DNA of 64,000 nt from Apostichopus japonicus (Eukaryota; Echinodermata; Holothuroidea; Aspidochirotida; Stichopodidae), in contig NC_092570.1 of NCBI RefSeq assembly GCF_037975245.1, positions 1,302,501 through 1,366,500 of the forward strand. The letters are read 5' to 3'. The notes beneath the pieces are model-generated. The model was not told the origin of the DNA. It saw only the letters and a list, made by a program, of their open reading frames with translations, and searched no databases. Below are positions 17,501 to 31,000 of this stretch, in pieces. Both the position numbers and the translations under genes were made by a program. Positions within the stretch are counted from its first letter, which is position 1. Every line of letters starts with the position of its first letter.

Positions 17501-20500
17501 ATCATGAATCAGGAATATTAAAGGCGGTGCGTCCGCGTATCATTACTGAAGATGTACTTGGATGCGAGCATGTGCACTGTGTGCTTTGGTTGTTAGGCAT
17601 ATATGTACGTATGTGTCTTTTATTTACCTTACGATACTGCTGTTAGTAAACGGTGTAGGCCTACATGTGTATAAACGTATATAGACCACAACGTTTAACA
17701 TATATAATTTAATCGTATAACAAAATATACAGATCCGTATGATGTAATAACCAAATATTCCAAGTAGGTAATTACTACCCCAGTTCGATCATTCCATCCT
17801 TCATGGAGATTTTACATAACAAAAGAGATAGTGGAAGAAACGATGTAATGGGTTACGTCGTACTCTTCAAACGCGGACGACTTGAACATAACATCAATTT
17901 GATTAAATCAACTTGATGTTTTAAAACATTAAAATCTAATAAAGTCAATCTTTAGGCATTCCGATGTCCCTCTTCAATAGAAATTTATTTTAATTGCATA
18001 TTTGTCATTCATTATACATCTTTAACGTATTTGTCATTACCCTGTTTGTTTATACTAATTCTTAACTGGATTGAGCGTTTGTATATAAACAGAAACGAAA
18101 AGACGGCTTTTACAAAAAGGACATATTTTCATCTCTCAAAGTAGAGAGCTTTAATAGAAGCTGTCATACGTTAAAAGGTTATCAGTATCGTAACATCGGT
18201 TAATGTTCCTCACAAGATGTCTGCCATACGAACGACAAAAGGATTCGGCGCTGGTCATACAAAATATCAATTTCTGAGGCCAAATTGTGGGGTACTACCA
18301 AGGGGTAGAATAATCTCCCCGGTAGGACGAACACAAACCAAATGATTCCAGGCACGGATAAATAATCCTATCATAATCTTAGAGGATTACAGTGGCTGTA
18401 AACTCAACTTGTCACTTTTACACGACCTTTCACAGTTTATGGTCGTTAAGGTCGATTTCCTGAAGGACGAGATTACAAGCATGAATCCATGATATTTAAA
18501 AGGTATGGGGAGTTATTTTAAACACATGCTTCCACTGAAAGTAAGATACACTATTAATAACAATGGTATAGGCCTTACTTTGTAGAATAATATTAATAAG
18601 CCATCATTGTTAAGTTGTGGTAGTTTTTTGTTTGTTTTTGGTGTTAAGTAATGAACAAAGTGAGTTAAAACACGGACTAACTTTAATAATTGTTATAGGT
18701 GCTCAAAGACAGCACAAACTTCAACAGCAAACATGAGCACACTATATTTTCGGATATTAAAATATTGATTTATTGTCTATGAATGAAAGATCTTGATGCT
18801 ATGAATAGTTAGTCTTTTCATGCTGTTTCGTACGACCACTGACAAAGTAACAACGTTGGATAAATAATCCATATTTCAATAAGAAATATATTCTAAATTA
18901 CATCTGGTATATGTATTAAACTAGAGTTTTGATAACAAATTACATGAAAAACGTTAATGGATATTGCATATTGACGTTAAATACGAATTGAATAAACACA
19001 AAATTGAAACTACTAACGAAATAAATTAATCCTTTCTGTTCAGTTTCAAGTGACATGATAAGATAAAGATTATTAACGCTACAGAAATATTAAGAATATC
19101 CTTTTTGACAAAAAGAAATTTATGAAATTAGATCTATAATCAATGGATACAGACAAAATTTCTCTCTTATTCTCTCTTATTGCAAAATTGATAAAGTATC
19201 GACTTAAATGTACTATTTCTCGGAGAAAACTCAACTACACAATATTTCTAGACTTTGTGTATATACATTGGTTATGTTATTATAGACTTGCACGATGTCT
19301 GAATCATCATCATTCTTAACCTCCTTCGAATATTTCATTCAATGATTTTAACTTAAAAGATATGAAGGCTACAATATGACACAAGATGTATGTTTCTGAG
19401 AGAATCAGAGCTTCTTGTTGTTTCAATGTGAACTGATAATAACATCGCCCTATATTAGAATGTTGGAAAAACAAAATAAAATCAGCCTCTCTCCCTCCCT
19501 CCCTCCCTCTTCTCTTTCTCTCGCTCTCTACCTCTCTTCCTTTCTCTCCATCTTGTAAAAGCTTGAAAACAACCCAATTAGCCATCGAGCAGTCGTATGA
19601 AATGCTGACAGACACATATGATTTTGTAAAGGGTTGTAAAAATATGAACAGACTTTTCAAAGATTTGTTAATTTTCTATCACATCTACTAAACAGTACTA
19701 TATACAGTTTCTTCAATGGTAAGAAAACTAGAAAGATTTTATAAAGGAGAGGCTGTCGTCCTGGAGTCGTTGAAGCCGACCGCTATTCTAGGGGTGGTGG
19801 GTAGGAAGGAGGGAAGGGGGAGGGGGGGAGCTGCGGGTCCATTCATTTTAAACCGCCAAACGGTGCATTCTGAGGCACATTCAGACTATACAATTATAGG
19901 TTTATAATAAGGTATGAACGCAAGGTTTTGATTTTACACATCATATTTGCTTACCTATCATATGTCATCTCACATCGCCTATATCTTTTGTTTAATTTGT
20001 ATACATATCGATAGATCAACTCACGATATCTATAAAAAAATTCACATATCTATAAATGATCCTTTTGTGTCTTTTGTTCACAGATCATGATGAAGTTTAT
20101 AATATAATTCACATCTTAGTGTCACATATCTGTGAATTATCTCATGCAGGCATATCTACATCTATAATGTTCACATATCGATAAATCATTTCATCGTGTC
20201 TCTAAGTTTGTTCACATATCGATAAATTATCTGACGCACATTCACATCCACAACTTTTGTTCACATTTCGTAAAATCGTTCAATATACTAAACGGCAACA
20301 TTGTTTCATGTTCAAATGTCGACATATGTATGACGTTGAAAAGTTCATAATTCTCTCATTTTCGAAAACATTACCACCCAGTAAAGTCAACGGTGTCCCG
20401 TTTCATCACCTTTCTTGGTTTGACTTTACTTTCACTTCTTCCGACGTTAAAACATCTCTTGTTTTACGCAATTGCCAAAACGTTTCACCTCAAACCTGAC

Positions 20501-23500
20501 ATGTGCCTTGATTAAATTCTCACTCCCAAAGGAGCTCTGGTTCTCACGGCAGCATTTTCGCCCCTTTTCACAACCGTTACCCTCCCGAGAAACGACGTAT
20601 GCCTTATATATAATTTAAAGACGCATAATATATACCCGAGCTGACATTGATTTTGCGCCTTTAAATTAACAACATAGAAACTAAAGTGAAGTATATAGGC
20701 ACACTATGCACTGACATTCAAAATGTGTTTCCATTGTGTGCTTGCACTTATCTTACAATATAATTTGGCGTCTAAGATCTTGGTTCGCTTATTAAATAAT
20801 TCGCTCACTTACGTTCCTTCCTGATTAAAGAGTGTACACAACGTTATCGATTTTTCTCATGCCAGTGAATACATTGATCTTTCCACTTCAAGGATATGAC
20901 GGTGGAGAATCTTTACCTACACGGTATTCGATTAACCGGTTTAGGGGTAGGATGGGGATGGCACATGTGAAACGAGATGGGAGGTAAGGTGGGGGGGGGG
21001 AGGGAGGAGGGGGTAATGGGGTTGCACCTGCTGTAATCGAAGATTAGACAGAATCGATTGATTGAATAATAATTAGGATTAATTAGGATAAATAATTATT
21101 AGAAAATAAAGCACGAGGATCAATAAGAAAATGAAAAAAAAAGAAACTAGATAAACATAACAAAGCAGATGAAACGAATGAAGTTAGGACAATTATAGCA
21201 AAGCAGTGTTCTACGGTTATCGAATGTTACGTTCGCACTCATTTGATTGGCATGGCGACAGAAACACATGGCCTCATCACTGTCCGTTAATTATGATAAC
21301 GCATGGTTTTTATTTATTCATATACAGTTAAGCTAAATATTGAGCAAACTTTGTTCTTTACTACACATCAGGAGGCCCCTTATCCAGACACGAATTGTCC
21401 TATACAAAATATTAATTTTTAATTCCTGTGTAAGTTCACTGTAATATTTACAGGATTTACACAAATTGAGGAATCCCTGGAAACACACCGCCGACGGAGA
21501 GCTGATATATATCATTCTTTCCTTATACATAAGTACATATGAAACGCACAGTGCACCCCTAACGATATTTGAATTTGAACCAACAGTAGGCCTACGCTAT
21601 AGTTTATTGCGGTGCTTATGAATAACAATTCTATAATCTCTTTTTGTTATCTTCAATTTCTGGTAATATCAACTATTTTTTATCAATTACTAGTAATAGT
21701 GGAGAAATTCTGCGCTCCTTCTCTCCTCTCTCTCTCTGCTTACGTTCTGAGTGCATGGTGGTTGACGTCATTGTTGTCAGAGCAGTAATAAAGGGAACGG
21801 TGGAGGCTTTCAACAAACCCTGATTATTCTCTTTACCCTGACCGTTTTATTATATAGTGTATACAAAGTAAAATGCGCAGTTTTTATTCTGCTATATCAT
21901 TTGCAATTAGATATATTTCAGGCGCCAAACTATATAGCACGATACGGCAGGAGAAAATTGGCTCTACAAAACAGTGCAGTTTCAGTAAGATTGGAATCAC
22001 CAATTCATTCATTCTTATATAGCATGGAAGGATCAGGGTCATGATTTCATATAGTCATACAATATATGTCGTATCTACATGATAGTTAACGTGTAGTCTA
22101 TATAAACAATCATATATACATTCCAATGTCTTCTGAAACTGTAACATCAGTTAAACAGCGACTCAATGCGTGCGACCTTCCGTCTTGTTTGCCTGAACAA
22201 GATTTGAGCCTTAAATGGCTACTGTATTTTTTTTATTTTTTTTTTATTTATCTCCCTCTGTTTCTTTGCAAAAGTCATAACCGTGAAATCACAATCGCGT
22301 GTTCATGGTTAGATGTAAGTGGATTCGATTCATACCAGGGTCACTTTAACACAGTCATTTAATTTGCCTATGGGTTATCGTGCTCTTGTTCAATTATCAT
22401 TGAGTCAATTATTTTGGAATTTTTATTTTATAGAGCAAACTTAGTTAAACGTATGCTCTTTTCAAGCATAGCGTATATTTAAGACCATCACATGCAAGAT
22501 GGACGATCGCACGTGTTATAAAGACGTATACCGTGGATCAAACAAGCATAACAGTACCATCATTAAGCATAATATAGACATAGGCCTACTCTCAATTAAC
22601 AAGCATAACAGTCCACCATGAAGCATAACATAGACATACTCTCAATTAACAAGCATAACATGTTGAGGGCGATCCTTCACGAGGTTCATATAGTGAGGCA
22701 TACCCTCACTTATACCATATCATATATAGAGACACTCTCAATTAACAAGCATAACCTGTTAAGGGTGACCCTTTATGAGGCTTGATATAGTGAGGTATGT
22801 CGTTCATTCACCATATCAAAGAGATACTCTCAATTAACAAGTATAACATGTTAAGGGTGATGTTACATGAAGCTTGATATAGTGAGTATATATTCATTTA
22901 CCATATCAAAGACATACTCTCAGGCTCAGCTATAACGTATGATAGTTACTAAATATTTCCGTAAATATTAAGAATAATCGAGCACACTTTTTGCCAACTA
23001 TTAGAGAGATAGGCCTACTATATACTTGCATACACATTAAAAGCAATTGAGTACCAGTACTCGTTTTTCCAACCATGCATGATCAACGTACAATTTGTTG
23101 ATATATATATATATATATATATATACATAAAGTATATAAGTGTGCACTGTCATTTGAATGCAAATTTCCTGATATCGATCTCTGATTGGAAAGACCTTAA
23201 TGTTTAGATTACTGATCTATTCTATGTATGACTAACCCGAGTCTTATTAAATCATAGATGGACATATATTGCATAGAGGGGAAGTGAAACGTCTCATTAG
23301 CGAAAGATCGATAAATAAATGTATCCGGAAAAGCGAAGCGTCTAAATGATGCACCGTAGCCTACCATTCTACCATCTGTTAATTCCGTTAATAACCGTAA
23401 CGCGGCCTGTCTGAGATTGGTGGGATTTTAGTCTTTGATCTGTGGCAATGATGGAATTCCAATATACGCGGTGATCGACTTAACCATACAGTTAAACTAT

Positions 23501-24605
23501 AGACGAAATTAGAGAGCTGTAACAGTATGAAACTCACAACTTGATAGCGTCTGCAGCGATATGTCGTTCATTCGAGATATGCACGGCTAAACTGAGGGGG
23601 GGGGGGGCCCGCAGGGAGGGGGAGCTTCATTCAGGTGGAATTAAATGGTTTTCTCCTCTAGAGATTATCTTCCAATTATTTAAAGCAACTTTCATGATGA
23701 GCACACGTAACTGTTAGTTAGAGTATTTCTTTTAAATTTTCTGTGTATAAACTATATACAGACCATTCACGGCTTCCTTACATGCACTATTTATAACGAG
23801 ACTCGTTTCCCCTTGTTTCACAGAACTGTTAGAGTTAGATCATAACTTTGTTTTTGTATTCTCATAGATGCCTGCACTAAACATGATCTAACACCGCCTT
23901 TCGGTGTTAAAACAGAACTCATATAGAGACATTGAACTTGCGATAAGCTTAAATCATGCATGTTATATATAAACTATATGGAACCTTCTTCAATTATGAG
24001 AAATGTTTCAAGGACTGCTAGAATGAATGAATGGATGGATGGAGGAATGAAGCTGTTTTCCCGGAGTTCATAAGAAGACATAATATTCTACACTGTCCAT
24101 ACGTAATATCCCCTTCACGTTACCTATACATACCAATAGATTGACAAACAAATCGACCACCTGAATTTCTGTAAGACAAAGGTGATATGGTGATATATAA
24201 TAGATCTCTGTGCCACCCGCTATTGTATACGTTCTGTAAATATGTCCATGAAATCTAGTTAGATAAGACTTGGAGTTTGCTCAAAACGCATGATAACGAG
24301 TGAACAAACTCTTCAGTACAGCGAGAAGAAGAAAAAGACATCTTGTCAAGGACCGAAAAAACTCAACGAGATGGGTTTAAAACGAGGTCAAGAGCTGTTT
24401 TTAGTTAAAAGACAAAATACATAAAACCGTCGTGGATAATCCCTGCAGCAAGTTCATGGATCAGTTTCCTTATCTTATATTTAAGCTGAAGACGAACTCT
24501 ATGGCTCTTGTCAATGTCCCACGGATGTTCATCGTTAAAAGCAACTGGTCGTGCATGTAACCTTATCCGAAACGTCGAAAAGTTAAGATATGTTGTTCAA
24601 ATCAC

Positions 24606-24656
<51 letters not shown>

Positions 24657-24956
24657 TCATTTCTAGGTCATGTTTCCCTGAAGAGTTAATCTATAAATCT
24701 ATTATAGTCGTTGCTTGCTAACAGAGATTTTCACTCATAGCCGATATCTTTCTCATTTAATTTCTGTTTACGTGGCTGACCTTTAAGGACATTATATGTC
24801 ACAAAGATTGTGTCTAAATATCCTTGATGTACAAAATCTGGATGCTAACTAAAAGCTTCGACTTCTTCACGGTCCATCAAATTGTGTTTGTGGAATAAAC
24901 ATGTGAAGTGACGTATTTATGCGAAGCCGATTTACTTTTATCCAACGAATGGTATG

Positions 24957-25039
<83 letters not shown>

Positions 25040-28000
25040 CACTTGTACTTGACAATTAAGGGCAACGCTGAAAATCAGTCATTAAGAAATTGGATTAAAT
25101 TCTAACCACGTGTCACGCAGAACGCAAATTTGATGAAGAGGATAAAGAGAAAATATTTAGCATGAAAAGTAGGCAGATCGCCGTCTTGCTTCAGGCAGTG
25201 GACTTGTGATTACCATGGTAACCGTTGCGTACTGAAGTTGAATAAAATGAGGACTCCCATCGTATGTCGGAAAATATAGAAGTGTTACAAAGGTTGAATT
25301 CACCTGATTGTGTATGGGCCGGCATTTTATGCATCAAAACAACGAATCTTCAATTATCCCACTTAGGCTTAACCACGTGACGATAACCTGCATACATCGA
25401 TGTAGTGAGTTGTATTCTAGATAAGAGTCAATTTACATTACAAGAGACTACATGAATACGAAATTTTGACCACGATGTTGGTAATGCAAAATTAAATGTA
25501 GGCCTAAATTGACTGAAATTGACAACAACTGTATTCAGATTAATGCATATGTAAACTCTAAGCACTCTAAGCATGCCGACAGGCAGCTGATTGTACAGGC
25601 GAACAAATTGTTACATGTTTGTCTGTATTCGGTGCCGGTAATATAATAATAGGTCCCATTCAAATCCCCCAGCCTACTGTGGAACTAAATTTTATCGGTC
25701 TATTCTTTGCCTAGTACACGGTATCCATATTCCTCCTAAAGAATTGTGATATCGTATACAGCTGTGGAATTTTTTGAGGGTAACCTACATCATTTACAAA
25801 ACAAAATGGTTGCCACTTAAAGGGATATAGTTCAAGATTTAAAAAACGTATAAACAGCGATATACAGTATAACAACTAATTTGTTCAGATTAATTGGATG
25901 ACTGGCATTGTGCTATAATCTGTGACGTCACACATGAACTACAGCGGCGCATAAAAAAAAGGTGCGTTTGCTGGCATTTAAAGTTGAATTGATTATATAA
26001 CCGAGGATATCATTCAACTGTGTGATAGGCTATTGCTTTACATACGATCTACTGAATTTATGCAATTGCACAGTGATGTCAGTCAAAGAAAAATATTGAA
26101 GAAATGTCTTTGTCAATGTGTGTCATTAAAATGTTTGCTCAGAATGTACTTAATCCAAGTAGATAGTACAAATAATTTCAAAATTAAGTTTGTACATATG
26201 GTGGTGGAACACGTGGGGGGGGGGGGGGGGCGAGGATAATTGTCGGCATGAGGGAGGGGGGCCACCCCCTTCTGTCCCGGTCTGTCTACGGGCCCGTTTG
26301 GACTACGTTTTACTTTCCTGAAGCACAACACTATCCAACATTAGACCGTTGTGGTAGATTTATTCCAAGGACGTAATAAGTTAGATCATCCTGTTGTTGT
26401 TATGATATTTTCTTGTTAAAGTTTCAGAAACCATATACATTTTGAAATAAATGGCCGAATCCGAAATGCATGCATGTATATCAGTAGTATTATGACCGCA
26501 ATGCATGGTTGTATTTAAGAATCAGTCATATAAAATCACAGTACCTTTCTAAATTTCTTTTTAATTTGACTGCAGAAAGGCAAGATTCCGCCAAGTTTGC
26601 AGTTGTGGTGTTCATTCATGGCGACTCCTTTGATACCGGAGCTGGAAGCATGTACGATGGAAGTGTATTAGCGAGTTACGGTGACGTCATCGTAGTCACC
26701 TTCAATTACCGTTTGGGGATACTAGGTAAGTAGCCCCCCAAAAAGTACTTTCCCATACCGCTGAAGCACCTATAGTAGGGGTGCTCAATCCCATCCTCTT
26801 AGACCCTTCGCCTGGACGACATAAGAGCTTACCCCCCCCCCCCTGCCCAGCACAAAAATAGCGCTGGCGCTCCTGGTGTATGTTACTATACATATAGCCT
26901 ATGCTTAGTATATGCCACAGCATAGCTACACCATCCATGTTGTCAGACGACAGGCTGAACAAAATGTATGACATTTATATACCTAAATTATGCTGCTTCT
27001 TCGCCCTTTAGTGTATACAAAGAATTGTATGTTACAGCTTTCGCTAGCAAGATATACAAAAGTGAATGCATGAACGGAATGTTAAAACATATTACTGACA
27101 CACCGCAAACAGTATGCTTGGACTTTGTACTTTGCCGAGTATAAGCAATGTTTTTTTTATGTTTTTACGCAATGGCTGTAACAATGAAAGTATAGTGTCG
27201 TGTTAATCCCATATATATAGGCTATATATAATGCATGCATTGATTCATATGTAACCATTTCATGACATTTATACATGCAATACGGAATCAATGTATTCAC
27301 ATGTAATAATCTCTCAATAATTCATGATAGAAAAGACAACAGTTAGCATCATATTACGCTAAAAGGGAAAGTTGGTCTGTCCTTATACGCGGCGCAGTAA
27401 TTTATGCAAAAACAAGAAAACGTTCCTCTATTTTATATTAGGTTGATTCAGCCCCAAGGGATGCAAAGTAAACGCTTGTACAGATTACATCAGCCAACGC
27501 ACCTCAATTAGTGAACTATAGTTGTGACAAATGTTTCATGTAGGAGTTACTGCAAATCATGTCTCATTAGCGGATCGTGAAAAGCAGTAGCGAAACAGTT
27601 GAAGAAGTGGATAGGAGGGGAGGGGGAAGGCAGGGCATGGGATGGCAGGGCAGGGGAGGACAGGGGAGGGCAGGGAGGGGAAGGTTGCGTTTAGAGATGA
27701 TGTAGATATACATCTGCCTTATTATTAGCATGGGTCAAAAGGAGTTCAAATCGGATTTTATAAAGGAGGGTACGACCCGGTGGTCTTTGAAACCAACTCC
27801 CATGTAGAGGTTTGAGGTCCTCCCCCCCCCCCCCCTGCAAATGCATTCTAACGCATATTTAGACTATGAATTATATTTGTAAGGTCTAAATGCAAGGTTG
27901 TACTGATAACTATTTTGAATTTTGAGTGAGGGTAAAGAAGAAAGGGGTAAAGGGTGAGCTAGGAGGGGGCAGTAGGGGAAAGGTTTGCACCTGCATCAAT

Positions 28001-31000
28001 CAGTCTTCCATATCAAGCAGGAACACTTAAATGAGGTAGAAAAAAAGAACAGAAAAGATTTTGCATTGACCGGGAATCGAACCCGGGCCTCCCGCGTGGC
28101 AGGCGAGAATTCTACCACTGAACCATCAATGCTGCATACATAATTTACTAAATCTTTTTCTTAAGTTCATTAATTTCGTTGTTTAATGGCGTTTGTAAGT
28201 TATTTCTATTTGTGAAGCAATCATTTTCTTTTTAATCTAATTTGACAATAATAGACCATTTAAAAAAGGAGCAAGAAGAATTATAAGATTTTTACTCTGG
28301 AAAAAATATCGAAAAGTAACAGCTTACCCTAGCAGCAATTTTGAAATCAAGGCACCATTTACAACGTTCTTGACATCAAATCCCATCAGACAGGATGTTG
28401 TTGTTGTCGTAGTCACAGCTGTGTATAGTTTTCAGACGGGAACGAATGTAACTCTCCAGAGGTCAACCAATTGACCTATCCATCTGTTATCTGAGTATGG
28501 TAATCCGATTCTGGTTGTTCAAGTCGTGTTTATTCAATGCCAAATGGCTCATCTTTTTGGCCTTCAATTTTTAGATAACATTTCCATTGTCGGTGTATGA
28601 TGAATTGCAATATAAAGTTAAGCGTCGCAACAACAGACTGAGGGTAAGGAAGGGGGGGGGGGTTAGGTGTTCATTTCTTTGTGTGAGGGTGACTAAGGGG
28701 AAAATACAAGGTTCTATCAACTAAGCCTACGTATATAGTGCGATGCTTTTGTAAACCCATTTCGAAGCTGAAACCTATCCGAAAGGTGCCTCGGAAAGTA
28801 TTTTTACTGCTTCGAGGAATTTTACCATATACCCCTTTTTTTTGGATCTGGCATATTAGCCTCATGTACCTTTGTTTTGAAAATAATCCAGGCAAGATAT
28901 ACCGTACTCACAAGTGATAGTAAATGTTGCGTCTTCACCGGGGCTTTACTATACTAACACAACTATAAGTATAAGAGAGAACACATACACGTGTGGTCTG
29001 CTTGGAGTTCACATGTGAACTGATGTATTATATGCACAGTCAAAGTAACGTAAAAGGAATGGTGACATGGACATATTCTGCAAATTAGAACTATGTTAAT
29101 ACACCACAGTAAACATCGTACAGACGTGATTACTGAGCAAACATAAACTAGATGGAAAACTTTCTTCGCATACAGCGGAGCTTTCGTAAAGGCATCCATA
29201 CCGTACTGGGGTGGGGCCACTCGGGGCGATGCTCACGATAGCCTGCAGGGTAGTGTATACCTTTAAAGTGCTTAAGTACGTATATTGATTTTACAGTATG
29301 GGGAGTGGGTGGTGTTGGGGATTCAGAGGCGATTGCCCTTTCCTATACCTACAGTGATCACTAATCGACACTGCATGGTTGACGTACGCGATGTCTCCAA
29401 ATTTGCGAAGGTTGAGTGAAAAGGAGATGGGAGTACCGAAATATATGACTGGATATCACCGAGGAAGGGTCGGGGAGAAGGGATGGCGTTAGAGTGGATG
29501 TAAACGGACATGAAACAACCCCATCCCGCTCCAAACATGTTCCATGCCCCACAAGGCCACGGGGCGTAAACGTTGTAATATCATACCTTGTTTTTCTGAA
29601 TTAATTAAAAGTTTATATCATTACTGAGCAAATTGTTCAGAAACATTTATTAATGATGACCATTATTCTGTATCACGTTGTTTTTATCAGGGTTTCTGAG
29701 CAGTGCATCTTCCGAATCACCTGGTAATTATGGCCTAATGGATCAAATCGCGGCCCTTCAGTGGGTCCAGGATAACATTGCCTCTTTTCACGGGGACCCT
29801 GGCAGAGTGACCCTCATGGGAGCTGGTACAGGCGGCGCATGCGCCGGTCTTCTAATGCTTTCCAACAAAACTGAAGGTAGAAAAAAATACCGTTTTATTT
29901 GTCTTTTATATAAAATATGAAGGTTTTATTAGAGAATAATGTACTACGTTTAAAAGGGAGCATATATCGCTTTCCTTAAACCTTGCCTTCGTGAGTTTAT
30001 AGATGCACGTTGCAGGGGGCGCATCCGGGATACTCAAAAGGAGGGGGTATACTGAGGTCGCTAATGCAGAATGCCATGCAGCGGAACTGGGTGTCCTCTA
30101 GAAAAAACAATCAATAGACCTGGTATACTTAGGCCATAAATTGTGTTAAGGACGATTTTTCATTTGTTTTCCTTTGTGTGGAGAGGGGCGGGGTGGGGGG
30201 GAGGGGGGGGGGGTGTGAGAAGAAAGGAGAAAACACACACATGGCCTGCGTGGACATTATTGTCATCAGGACATTCATTCGGCGAAGTTAGTTCTACGTT
30301 TGTATCTTTGCGTATAAAATGAGACTTTATTTGAATTTTTCAAGCAACTTTCATTTACCGACCGATGTATAATACTTGTATAGATGTGTATGCCTGCTTG
30401 GATATCAGCAGTGGACGATGTGGATGCACCTAGAATTTTTGAGCTACGATGTTTTTTGATAATTAAATTAATTGAGATAATTAAACGGTTAATAACTCGC
30501 TAAAGGGTATCCATATTATTCAGGAAAAACGTTACATAGCCTCATTGTCAGATAACGACTCAATGGTTCAGAATATACACTGTATATCTTCATCACAAGA
30601 GATTGAAATAAAGTTTGATGAATTGAACTACAACAACGTAAAATACAACTTAAAAGTCCTTCTTTACATAAAATAATTGTCTATATATTTACTTAATTAT
30701 ATCTGCTAAATTTAAACTTATTAAAAGAAACCAAGATTTTTTTTCCCAGCCGCGCAGTCAGAAGTGTCGATGAATTTGGTTGAAATTAAATTTTAGCTTG
30801 AAATAATTGCCACTTACCTCAGTGAACATTAAGTAGGTATGGAGACATGTTTTATGTTTTATGTGTAATACGCCACCGATGCGTAAAATTGATTGGCTGT
30901 TATGTATTGTATGATAACTTCATAATATTGTTACATAGTCTACAGTAGAACCCTCGACCTGAAAGTTGTTGTGTAAAGTAGGCCTAAAATCAGAACGAGT

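Larger units (their letters stand above)
13140..26575 (+). other. Neuroligin intron 1 (13.4 kb)
   Basis: Unusually large compared with the other introns of this gene. It contains several (TA)n tracts, two tandem repeats, a MITE fragment and poly-G runs at about 13936, 17091, 20989, 23596 and 26215. No missing exon is needed: the phases on both sides agree and the protein alignment has no gap there. Confidence 0.8.

Noticed and set aside
7800-30000. Possible CRISPR arrays suggested by regularly spaced repeats
   Set aside because: The window is clearly eukaryotic, and the repeats are minisatellites with diverged units rather than identical repeats with unique spacers.
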